A stretch of DNA of 5,678 bases, taken from positions 1 to 5,678 of the forward strand of contig DXGD01000300.1 of the NCBI GenBank assembly GCA_019114115.1, written 5' to 3'. The first letter of the stretch is position 1. The number at the start of each line of letters is the position of its first letter. Under the pieces are notes generated by a model that ran no database searches, was not told where the DNA came from, and was given only the letters and a program-made list of their open reading frames with translations. Origin of the DNA: Candidatus Nesterenkonia stercoripullorum (lineage in GTDB: Bacteria; Actinomycetota; Actinomycetes; Actinomycetales; Micrococcaceae). Below, in pieces: positions 1 through 5,678 of the stretch. A program made the translations under genes and the position numbers.

Positions 1-16
1 ACGGTGTGAGGACCGG

Positions 17-1939
17 ATGAGTCCGCGCAGCCAGCCCCGTCGCCGGGCACAGCACCGTTCCCACCCGAAGCCACGCCGCAGCGCGTTGCGACGCACCCTC
101 GCTCTCACCCGCCCCCACCTTCGCGGCAACCGCCTCCTGCTGAGCGGGGGCGTGCTCGCCCTGCTCGCTGAGGTCGCGCTGCGGGTCCTGGAACCGTGGC
201 CGCTCAAGTTCGTGATCGACGCCGTGAGCGTCAGCCTCGGTGCCACCGGGGGCGCGAACGAGGATGTCGCAGGCGCCAGCATCGGACTTCTCCTGTCGTT
301 CGCGGTGCTGCTGCTGGGCATCGTGGGATTCCGCGCGATCGCGCAGTACTGCTCGACGGTCGCGTTCGCCCTCGCCGGTTCGCGGATCGCCACCCTGTTG
401 AGATCTCGGGTCTTCCAGCACCTCCAGTCACTGGGGCTGCGATATCACTCCCAGGCCCCTCACGGGGACACTGTGCAGCGCCTGGTCGGCGACGTCGGGC
501 GGCTCCAGGAGGCGACGGTGACCGCGGGACTGCCGCTGATCGGCAACGTCATCACCCTGGTCGTGCTGGGCACGGTGATGTTGTTCATGGATCTGCTGCT
601 GGCCGGCGTCGTTCTGGTCGCGGTGCTGGCGTACCTGCTCCTCTCGCGGCGGGGTGCCCCGAAGATCGCCGCGGCGGCCCGCCGCACACGACGCAGTGAA
701 GGCGATCTGGCGAACACCGCCGCCGAGACCTTCAGCGCGATCCGCGTCGTCCAGGCCTACGGGCTGGAGCCGCATCGCGGCCGCGCCTTCGAACAGGGCA
801 ATCAGAAGGCGCTGGGTCAGGGGGTGGTCTCCAAGCGTCTGGCAGCCGGACTCGAGCGCGGCACCGATGTGATCATCGGCGCCGGACTCGCTCTGGTGCT
901 CGTCATCGGGGGGCTCCGTGTGGTTGAGGGAGCACTCACACCCGGCGACCTGGTCATCTTCACCACGTACCTGAAGCTGGCGCTGCGTCCGCTCAAGGAC
1001 CTCGCGAAGCACACCGGACGCATCGCCCGCGCCGTCGCCTCGGGCGAGCGGGTGGCCGACCTCCTTGACGAGCCCGTCGACATCGCCGACAGCCCTGGTG
1101 CCCGCCCGCTCCACGATGTGCGAGGCACAATATCGTTTTCTGATGTCGACGTAGACGACGGCCGCGGGCGGGCATTGTTCCGCGGGCTCTCGCTGGAATT
1201 CGCGGCGGGAAGCTCGGTGTGCCTGCTGGGTCCCTCGGGGGCCGGGAAGTCCACGCTGGCCGGGCTCATCACCCGAGCCTCCGACCCGGTCGGAGGAACC
1301 GTGGCGATCGATGGAGTGGACCTGCGCAGCACCACCCTCTCCAGCATCCGCAGCAGCTCCGCCGTGGTCCTGCAGGAGGCTGTCCTCTTCGCCACGACAG
1401 TGCGGGAGAACATCCGTCTCGGCCGGATCGACGCGACCGATGAAGAGGTCGTGGAGGCAGCGCGCTGCGCCCTGGCAGACGACTTCATCCGCGCTCTGCC
1501 CGAAGGGTACGAGACCGAGCTTGGGGATCGCGGCGGCACGCTGTCCGGAGGTCAGCGACAGCGAATCGCCATTGCCCGGGCGCTACTGCGCGACACGCCT
1601 ATCGTCATCCTCGACGAGGCCACGACCGGACTCGACCCTGCGTCCAAGGAGCAGGTGGCCGCGTCCCTCACCGAGCTGACGACAGGGAGGACGACGGTCG
1701 CGGTCACCCATGATCCGGTGGAGATCCGCGCCGCCGACCGCATCGTATGGATCGAGGACGGCTGCGTGGTCGAGGACGGCGAGCCGTGCGTGCTGCTCGC
1801 CGACGACGGCTCTCGCCTCTCCCGCTGGATGCGCACGGCGTCCGCCGTCACCACTACTGCAGCACAGGGGACTGCGGAACAGGGCACTGCGGTGCGGGAC
1901 ACTTCGAGCCAGGGTGCCGCGGCATGGGGGACGCGATGA
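17..1939 (+). CDS. ABC exporter half-transporter (fused membrane and ATPase domains)
   Basis: A 640-residue type IV ABC exporter that should work as a dimer in the cytoplasmic membrane. The first 39 residues are a basic cytosolic tail with 12 Arg. Membrane segments are estimated near residues 37-57, 88-108, 171-190, 191-210, 284-303 and 305-325, with the exporter-type motif EPWPLKFVID at 59-68. The ATPase domain is complete: Walker A GPSGAGKS at 405-412 (K411), Q-loop Q453, signature LSGGQ at 509-513, Walker B ending in D533 with catalytic E534, and H-loop H565. The usual A-loop aromatic appears to be Asp (about D381). The C-terminus from 616 is low-complexity and built of degenerate pentapeptides. 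The ATG at 17 follows GAGGA at 8-12; the frame is open to the window edge, so a start further upstream is not excluded. It overlaps the next gene by ATGA. Substrate is unknown; lipid, glycan-lipid, peptide or drug export are all compatible with the family. Confidence 0.95.
   Translation: MSPRSQPRRRAQHRSHPKPRRSALRRTLALTRPHLRGNRLLLSGGVLALLAEVALRVLEPWPLKFVIDAVSVSLGATGGANEDVAGASIGLLLSFAVLLLGIVGFRAIAQYCSTVAFALAGSRIATLLRSRVFQHLQSLGLRYHSQAPHGDTVQRLVGDVGRLQEATVTAGLPLIGNVITLVVLGTVMLFMDLLLAGVVLVAVLAYLLLSRRGAPKIAAAARRTRRSEGDLANTAAETFSAIRVVQAYGLEPHRGRAFEQGNQKALGQGVVSKRLAAGLERGTDVIIGAGLALVLVIGGLRVVEGALTPGDLVIFTTYLKLALRPLKDLAKHTGRIARAVASGERVADLLDEPVDIADSPGARPLHDVRGTISFSDVDVDDGRGRALFRGLSLEFAAGSSVCLLGPSGAGKSTLAGLITRASDPVGGTVAIDGVDLRSTTLSSIRSSSAVVLQEAVLFATTVRENIRLGRIDATDEEVVEAARCALADDFIRALPEGYETELGDRGGTLSGGQRQRIAIARALLRDTPIVILDEATTGLDPASKEQVAASLTELTTGRTTVAVTHDPVEIRAADRIVWIEDGCVVEDGEPCVLLADDGSRLSRWMRTASAVTTTAAQGTAEQGTAVRDTSSQGAAAWGTR
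1865..1936 (+). repeat. Degenerate 15-bp tandem repeat in the exporter C-terminus
   Basis: Five consecutive in-frame units encode QGTAE, QGTAV, RDTSS, QGAAA and WGTR. The first two units match at 12 of 15 bases; the later ones are more diverged. The array runs up to the stop codon, and its last unit supplies the G-rich ribosome binding site of the next gene. Confidence 0.7.
1926..1930 (+). promoter_or_regulatory. Ribosome binding site of the first kinase
   Basis: A GGGGG run ends five bases before the ATG at 1936. It favours 1936 over the in-frame ATG at 1924, which has no clear purine-rich site in front of it. Confidence 0.5.
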
Positions 1940-3057
1940 GCGGGTCACCACCGGTCACCATCCCGCGAGCTGACGAGGCGCTGCGCGAACTGGCCGCACG
2001 CGATCCCAAGCTTCCCGACCTCCCGCTCGTGCTCGGCGCGGAACGCAGGAACGCCAGCCTGGGATTCTCGACAGTCCTCGAACGGCTGCGGTACAAGCCC
2101 GGAGCCTCCGTCGTCGCCGCGCTGCGTGCCGACGACGGGAGCAGACTCTGGGTCGTCTCCTACTCCGACCCCGTCAAGCTGAATAAGACCGTCCGCCGGG
2201 CGGAGCGCGCCGGCGCGGAGACGCTCCCCCTGACTGCCCACACGCTGGCAGGACCCGCCCACGCCGACCGTCTTCTGAGCAGAACCGTGACGCGCCTGTT
2301 CGGCCAGCAGGCGCCGGTATTCGGCGGGGCCGACCTCATCCGCTACAACCCACTGCGCCGGCTCGTGCTGCGCGAGGGGTCCAGGGCACTGAAGATCACG
2401 GCCAGTGCGCAGACGCGGGCCCCCGCCGTCGCCCGAGCGCTCGCAGGCAGGGGCCTCTCCCTGATCGTGCCCGAGCACGTCGTCGGGAACTGCTGGGCAT
2501 CCAGCTGGTGGGGCGACGGAGACCTCTCCTTCAAGGGCGGCGCAGGTCCCGCACGCCAGGCTGGTGCGGCCCTCGCGGGAATTCACGGCACGCCTTGCGC
2601 GCAGCTGGAGCTGCCCGTGCTCGATGCCGCGGCCATCGCCCGCACTGCGGCGGCGGCGATCACGACCCTGCTGCCGGCCCTCAGGGAGCGAGTTGAGGCG
2701 CTGTCCACGAGGCTCTCCGGGCTTGGTGAAGGCAGCAGCCCGGTGCTCGCACATGGCGATTGGTCGGCGGATCAGGCGCTGACCGACGGCCGTGAGGTGC
2801 GAATCATCGATCTGGACCGGGCGACTCTCGCGCCGCGCGAGTACGACCTCGGCACGTATCTGGCCTGTGGTGGCGACCCTGCCTTACTGGACGGGTACCG
2901 CGAGGCAGGCGGCCGCGTCGACGACCGCACACTGCCCGGCTGGCAGGCACTCGCTCACGTTCAGCGCGCCGCCGAGCCGTTCCTTCACGGCGATGCCGTC
3001 TGGCCCCGCGGTATTGAGCGCGCCGTCGCACGGGCAGAGGAGGTATCGCCGACATGA
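1936..3057 (+). CDS. APH/choline-kinase-fold phosphotransferase (first of two)
   Basis: A 373-residue cytoplasmic protein of the aminoglycoside phosphotransferase/choline kinase superfamily, which moves the ATP gamma-phosphate to a small-molecule hydroxyl. The catalytic loop is HGDWSADQ at 273-280 with catalytic-type D275; position 280 is Gln where the family usually has Asn. The metal-binding motif IDLD is at 291-294. A likely ATP-binding Lys is K153 in ALKI, preceded by RYNPLRR at 136-142. A similar element, RYKPG at 52-56 followed by a hydrophobic strand near 71-76, lies about 85 residues earlier, so the N-terminal part looks like a diverged second N-lobe or cap. LAGIH at 213-217 fits the helix usually found between the lobes. 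The start is the ATG overlapping the exporter stop (ATGA); ATG 1924 is a possible alternative. Tight coupling with the exporter and a second kinase suggests a shared pathway. Substrate is unknown; an antibiotic resistance role cannot be claimed. Confidence 0.9.
   Translation: MSGSPPVTIPRADEALRELAARDPKLPDLPLVLGAERRNASLGFSTVLERLRYKPGASVVAALRADDGSRLWVVSYSDPVKLNKTVRRAERAGAETLPLTAHTLAGPAHADRLLSRTVTRLFGQQAPVFGGADLIRYNPLRRLVLREGSRALKITASAQTRAPAVARALAGRGLSLIVPEHVVGNCWASSWWGDGDLSFKGGAGPARQAGAALAGIHGTPCAQLELPVLDAAAIARTAAAAITTLLPALRERVEALSTRLSGLGEGSSPVLAHGDWSADQALTDGREVRIIDLDRATLAPREYDLGTYLACGGDPALLDGYREAGGRVDDRTLPGWQALAHVQRAAEPFLHGDAVWPRGIERAVARAEEVSPT
3036..3043 (+). promoter_or_regulatory. Ribosome binding site of the second kinase
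   Basis: AGAGGAGG, ten bases before the ATG at 3054, is a strong Shine-Dalgarno match inside the end of the first kinase gene. It supports the ATGA-overlapping start. Confidence 0.75.
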
Positions 3058-4097
3058 CTCCCGACGTACCTAGCGCTGCACGGCTCGACGGGCGTGACTG
3101 GCTGATCGAGCGCGTGTGGCCCGCCTCGGGCTCAGATCCGCGACTGTCACTGGAAGCGCACTGCGACGACGTCGTCCGCGGCGGACGTGTCGATGCGGAG
3201 GGCACTGTCACGCTGCTCGAACCGGACGAGGACCCGGCGCTCCCCGCACTGGGTGCGGTGGCCGGACAGGGACGCCTTATCGCGCACCGCCCCGGCAGGC
3301 GGGCGGTGGTCCAGATCCACGATGGTCGCAGCTATGCCAAAATCGTGCCGTCCGGCAAGGCGCCGCGGGTCGCAGAAGCCCATGGGCGGGGGCGCAGCTT
3401 CGTGTCCGGCTTCCGGCTGCCCTCCATCGTGCCTCACCAGTTCGATTCTGCCAGCGTTGTCTGCTTCAGCGCGCTGCGCGGCAGATCGTTCTCCGCACTG
3501 GGCGCCGATCCCCGACTGACCGACACCGAGTGGGCCGCCGCGTGGGAGGCGTGGTCAGCTGGGTGGTCGGCCTCTGTGAGAACCGCTGATTCCGATGGGC
3601 TCCCGATCCACGGGGTCGCAGAGGAGAAGGCCGTTCTGCGCATGTGGGCAGCGCGCGCCTCGCCCCTCTTCGGCGAGGGGACTCCCGATGTGGTGGACCG
3701 GGTCGCCGCCCGGCTGGACGCTGCGGGTCCCCCGTCTGCCCTGTCCCACCGTGATCTGCATGATGGCCAGCTGCTGTGGGACCCGGACCAGGGGGTGGGG
3801 CTGATCGATCTTGACACCTGCTCGCGCGCAGATCCCGGTCTGGATCTCGGAAACCTTGCGGCCCACATTGACTTCGCCGTGACGCAGGGCCGATGGCCGG
3901 GTGAGCGTGCCAGCATCGCGTTGGAGTCAGTGCTGCACACATCGAACGCACTGGGCGTCGAACCGCACCGGCTGGCGGCTTGGCGGATCGCGGCACGGCT
4001 GCGCGTAGCCTGTGTCAACGTGCTGCGGCCGCGCTGGCGAATCGCCGCGTGCGCCGAGCGAGCAAGCATCGAGGAGGAGATATCCCGTGATGCGTGA
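3054..4097 (+). CDS. APH/choline-kinase-fold phosphotransferase (second of two)
   Basis: A 347-residue cytoplasmic protein of the same superfamily as its upstream neighbour, but clearly diverged from it. The catalytic loop is HRDLHDGQ at 232-239 (D234; Gln239 in the usual Asn position) and the metal-binding motif is IDLD at 251-254, followed by a DPGLDLGNL segment at 260-268 typical of these kinases. A likely ATP-binding Lys is K96 in SYAKI, after HRPGRR at 78-83. Residues 1-70 precede this lobe and may be a degenerate cap comparable to that of the neighbour. The RPRWRI segment at 325-330 lies in the C-terminal helices. The start overlaps the previous stop by ATGA and has a strong ribosome binding site. 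With two kinases in a row, they may act on successive substrates or form a heteromer; neither is shown by the sequence. Substrate is unknown. Confidence 0.9.
   Translation: MTPDVPSAARLDGRDWLIERVWPASGSDPRLSLEAHCDDVVRGGRVDAEGTVTLLEPDEDPALPALGAVAGQGRLIAHRPGRRAVVQIHDGRSYAKIVPSGKAPRVAEAHGRGRSFVSGFRLPSIVPHQFDSASVVCFSALRGRSFSALGADPRLTDTEWAAAWEAWSAGWSASVRTADSDGLPIHGVAEEKAVLRMWAARASPLFGEGTPDVVDRVAARLDAAGPPSALSHRDLHDGQLLWDPDQGVGLIDLDTCSRADPGLDLGNLAAHIDFAVTQGRWPGERASIALESVLHTSNALGVEPHRLAAWRIAARLRVACVNVLRPRWRIAACAERASIEEEISRDA
4071..4079 (+). promoter_or_regulatory. Upstream ribosome binding site that could serve an earlier start of the exported protein
   Basis: GAGGAGGAG lies inside the end of the second kinase gene, ten bases before an ATG at 4090 and seven before a GTG at 4087. 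Both are in frame with the exported protein. Use of ATG 4090 would add 19 residues before the signal peptide and overlap the kinase stop by eight bases. Confidence 0.4.
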
Positions 4098-4130
4098 CAT
4101 GCTGGGAAAAGGGTTCAGCACGGGACGGCC

Positions 4131-4138
4131 AGAGGAGG
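4131..4138 (+). promoter_or_regulatory. Ribosome binding site deciding the start of the exported protein
   Basis: AGAGGAGG is eight bases before ATG 4147, ideal spacing. The start it selects gives a signal peptide with a short basic n-region, which is why 4147 is preferred over 4090. Confidence 0.75.
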
Positions 4139-4146
4139 CACACGCC

Positions 4147-4239
4147 ATGGGCAGCAGGCGGAGCGGTATCGTACGCACCGCGGCGGCGTCGTTGAGCGTC
4201 GCGGCGGTCCTTGCCGGGGTCGTCAGCATCGCCTCGGCG
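4147..4239 (+). other. Signal peptide of the exported protein
   Basis: This codes for 31 residues with three Arg in the n-region, a roughly 18-residue Ala/Val/Leu-rich core, and small residues at -3 and -1 (A-S-A) before Met32. It has no Cys at +1, so it is not a lipoprotein signal. Confidence 0.8.
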
Positions 4240-4587
4240 ATGGACCCCAGCTCCAGTCGAGTTATCATCGAGGATGCACCTCACGTCGCCCCTTCAGCGT
4301 CCGCGAGTCCCTCCCCTGAACCCACGCCCGGGCCACGGGAGGACGAGTCGGAAGAGCCGTCGTCGGGTGGTTCCTCTGACTCCCCGACCCCTGAGCCCAG
4401 CACGCCGGAGGAGACACCACCCCCTCAGGAACCGGTCGTTCCCCCGCCCGTCGAGGTCGACGACGAATACGACGATGACTGGGAGGACGAGTGGGAGGAA
4501 GACTGGGACGACGGCGAGTGGGATGACGACTGGGATGACGACGACTGGGACGATGACTGGGATGACGACGACTGGGACGACGACTGA
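4147..4587 (+). CDS. Small exported protein with an acidic Trp-Asp repeat tail
   Basis: A 146-residue protein of no family I recognise. Residues 1-10 are basic (MGSRRSGIVR), 11-31 are hydrophobic, and ASA|MDP at 29-34 is a good signal peptidase I site. The SRR pair could hint at Tat export, but the rest of the Tat consensus is missing. There is no lipobox Cys, no LPXTG motif and no C-terminal membrane segment, so the protein is probably released or held outside by interactions. Residues 44-104 form a Pro/Ser/Thr/Glu-rich linker that should be disordered. Residues 105-146 hold 32 Asp or Glu, eight Trp, one Tyr, one Gly and no Lys or Arg. The Trp lie at 112, 116, 120, 125, 129, 134, 138 and 143. 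Such a tail could bind divalent cations or basic or sugar surfaces, but that is inference. The gene follows the second kinase by 49 bases on the same strand and is probably co-transcribed. An in-frame start at 4090 is possible. Confidence 0.85.
   Translation: MGSRRSGIVRTAAASLSVAAVLAGVVSIASAMDPSSSRVIIEDAPHVAPSASASPSPEPTPGPREDESEEPSSGGSSDSPTPEPSTPEETPPPQEPVVPPPVEVDDEYDDDWEDEWEEDWDDGEWDDDWDDDDWDDDWDDDDWDDD
4492..4584 (+). repeat. 27-bp tandem repeat coding for WDDDWDDDD
   Basis: Three full 27-base units (4492-4518, 4519-4545, 4546-4572) and a 12-base partial unit (4573-4584) run to the stop codon. Units two and three differ at only two bases, both synonymous GAT/GAC swaps, while the first is diverged and contains Glu and Gly codons. 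This pattern indicates recent duplication at the 3' end and likely length variation between strains. Confidence 0.9.
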
Positions 4588-4599
4588 GCTTGCGCTGTG

Positions 4600-4872
4600 A
4601 TGCTCAGGACTTTGACGACGCAACGGACCCACCTCTTCCCCGGTGCCCGACTCCAGCTTGATGGACCGGTGCCCGGGGAGGCGGTCGACGTCGTGCTGAT
4701 CTTCTCAGACGGCGTCCTGACGGAGGCCCGACTGTCTCCTGGTGTCGACTGGTTGATATTGGACGTCGATGAGCACCGGACTGCCGCCGGAACGTCCATT
4801 CCCGCGAAGTCGTGGGCTGTGGAGCGGGAAGCGAACGGGGCATTGCGCGTCGTGAGACGTGTGGAGGAGTAG
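4600..4872 (+). CDS. Small protein of unknown function
   Basis: A 90-residue protein I do not recognise. It has no signal peptide or membrane segment and is rich in alternating hydrophobic residues (for example VDVVLIFSDGVL at 29-40 and VDWLILDV at 49-56), so a small beta-rich cytoplasmic fold is likely. The stretch RTAAGTSIPAKSW at 60-72 looks like a possible conserved motif. GC-rich third positions across the frame support real coding. The ATG at 4600 is preceded directly by a GTG (4597) that could also start it. Neither has a visible Shine-Dalgarno site, so translation may depend on coupling to the exported protein, whose stop is 12 bases upstream in the same frame. It ends the + strand gene set. 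It may belong to the same pathway by position alone; no function is assigned. Confidence 0.65.
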   Translation: MLRTLTTQRTHLFPGARLQLDGPVPGEAVDVVLIFSDGVLTEARLSPGVDWLILDVDEHRTAAGTSIPAKSWAVEREANGALRVVRRVEE

Positions 4873-4901
4873 ACGTCGACCAACTCCCTGGGCCTGACTG
4901 C

Positions 4902-5519
4902 CTATTCCCGTAAAGCGGTGATGGCGCCGTGCCTCCGTGAACCGGGATCAGTGCGTGTCTCGGTGTGAGTCACCGTGAAGCCTGCCGCTTCGACCTCGCT
5001 GACAAGGCGCTGCATTGGCCAGAACCACGCGGTGGTGATGGCATGCTCGAAGGGTTCGAGTTCCAGGCCCTCAAAGAACCCCAATGCGAGCCCACCTCCG
5101 GGTCGAAGAATTCTGTGGAACTCCTGGAGCGCCTGAGAGATCGCAAGGGGTTCGGTGTGGATCAGGGAGTACCACGCCAGCACGCCACCGAGTGTGCCCT
5201 TGGGCAGGAGTGTGTTCTCGGCACGGCCGACTTCGAACGACACTTCTGGGTAGGCCGCGCTGGCCAGTTCAACGAACTCGGGAACGGGATCGATCCCTGA
5301 TACTCGTACGCCCAGACGGTGAAGATACTGGGTCCATTGGCCGGGGCCCGATCCTACGTCGACCACTCTGCCCGCGATGCCTTTCGCCCAGTCAGCGACC
5401 AGCGTGAGATCAGCTTCGGCGAGGTTCTCCAGCGCGCCGAGGGCGTTCGCGTACTCGAGAGCTCTCGCTCCATACGCTGCCTGCACTTCGCCGATGCTCG
5501 TGATGCTGTGCTCCGCCAT
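4902..5519 (-). CDS. Class I SAM-dependent methyltransferase
   Basis: A 205-residue cytoplasmic methyltransferase that should use S-adenosylmethionine. Motif I VVDVGSGPG at 52-60 binds SAM, and the acidic residue ending strand two is D77 in GIDPVP. A later element reads LAWYSLIHTEP at 114-124, in the place of the family's motif after strand four. HRILRPGG at 135-142 is the typical helix and turn before strand five. The length is near the lower end for a simple Rossmann methyltransferase with no added substrate domain, so the substrate cannot be named. The ATG at 5519 is chosen; an in-frame TTG at 5528 would add three residues, and neither has a clear ribosome binding site. It is convergent with the operon, ending 29 bases away, so it is a separate transcript. 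Its GC content, about 62% in the part counted, is lower than that of the exporter gene, which may reflect a different origin. Confidence 0.9.
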   Translation of the reverse strand: MAEHSITSIGEVQAAYGARALEYANALGALENLAEADLTLVADWAKGIAGRVVDVGSGPGQWTQYLHRLGVRVSGIDPVPEFVELASAAYPEVSFEVGRAENTLLPKGTLGGVLAWYSLIHTEPLAISQALQEFHRILRPGGGLALGFFEGLELEPFEHAITTAWFWPMQRLVSEVEAAGFTVTHTETRTDPGSRRHGAITALRE

Positions 5520-5528
5520 ACCCGTCAA

Positions 5529-5678
5529 CCGTAGGCCACCACGCGTGCCAATCGACCAGGGCGCGCCGCAGCATCCGTCCAGGCTGCCGCGACGACACGT
5601 TACTTCCGCAGGGAAGCCGAATAATTGGTCCAGTTAGAATGCTCACAGGGTAGCTATATATAAATGTAGTCCCAGACT
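5529..5678. other. Non-coding stretch with an AT-rich end
   Basis: No supportable gene lies here. The part next to the methyltransferase should hold its promoter and leader on the - strand, but no convincing -35/-10 pair can be placed. A small inverted repeat, CTTCC and GGAAG with a four-base loop, is at 5603-5616. Bases 5621-5678 have 22 G or C of 58, with TATATATAAA at 5655-5664, in sharp contrast to the rest of the window. Confidence 0.6.

Noticed and set aside
1747..1935. A 63-residue N-terminal extension of the first kinase
   Set aside because: It lies wholly inside the exporter's C-terminal coding region in another frame, and the ATG at 1936 has a ribosome binding site and the ATGA overlap seen elsewhere.
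1936..4097. Naming the kinases as aminoglycoside resistance genes
   Set aside because: They share only the superfamily motifs, with a Gln in place of the loop Asn and extra N-terminal regions. The substrate cannot be read from the sequence.
4147..4587. The Trp-Asp protein as a RiPP precursor modified by the two kinases
   Set aside because: There is no Cys or Ser/Thr-rich core at the C-terminus, no RiPP-type cyclase or recognition domain nearby, and the N-terminus is a standard signal peptide.
4425..4883. A long - strand open frame rich in Ser and Gln opposite the Trp-Asp tail
   Set aside because: Its composition is the mirror of the Asp/Trp repeat codons, and the + strand frame has a signal peptide and ribosome binding site.
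4873..4901. A terminator between the convergent genes
   Set aside because: The 29 bases contain only short overlapping palindromes (GACGTC, GTCGAC), with no stable hairpin followed by a T-run on either strand.
5603..5616. A hairpin (5-bp stem, 4-base loop) as terminator or regulator
   Set aside because: The stem is short, there is no T-run, and a stem of this size is expected by chance.
5410..5646. A 78-codon - strand open frame covering the right-hand gap
   Set aside because: It overlaps the methyltransferase start in another frame, shows no known motif and has no convincing ribosome binding site. GC-rich DNA gives such open frames by chance.

Overview
The window is high-GC, densely packed bacterial DNA with GC-rich third codon positions. 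The gene style (short overlaps, Arg/Ala-rich proteins, actinobacterial-type kinases and ABC exporter) suggests an actinobacterium, perhaps of the Micrococcales. That placement is an inference from composition and protein style; no marker gene is present.

Left and centre (17-4872, + strand) look like one operon of five genes. An ABC exporter half-molecule (17-1939) is followed, through ATGA start/stop overlaps, by two different kinases of the aminoglycoside phosphotransferase/choline kinase fold (1936-3057 and 3054-4097). Next comes a small exported protein (4147-4587) with a signal peptide, a Pro/Ser/Glu-rich linker and a striking tail of Asp with regularly spaced Trp. A 90-residue protein of unknown family (4600-4872) closes the set. 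The window starts only 16 bases before the exporter, so the operon may extend further upstream.

A possible reading is that the kinases act on a small molecule or glycan precursor in the cytoplasm, the exporter moves a related product out, and the acidic Trp-Asp protein works outside the membrane. The sequence supports the gene types and their co-expression; the shared substrate is inference.

Right side (4902-5678): a convergent class I SAM-dependent methyltransferase lies on the - strand, ending 29 bases from the end of the operon. Its GC content is near 62%, against roughly 70-77% in the parts of the exporter sampled. The last 58 bases of the window fall to about 38% GC and contain no gene that can be supported. 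This may be the edge of a region of different origin.

The most unusual items are the 9-residue Trp-Asp repeat protein, the two kinases that share a Gln in place of the usual catalytic-loop Asn and appear to carry a doubled N-lobe-like segment, and the small unknown gene that lies in frame just after a UGA stop.
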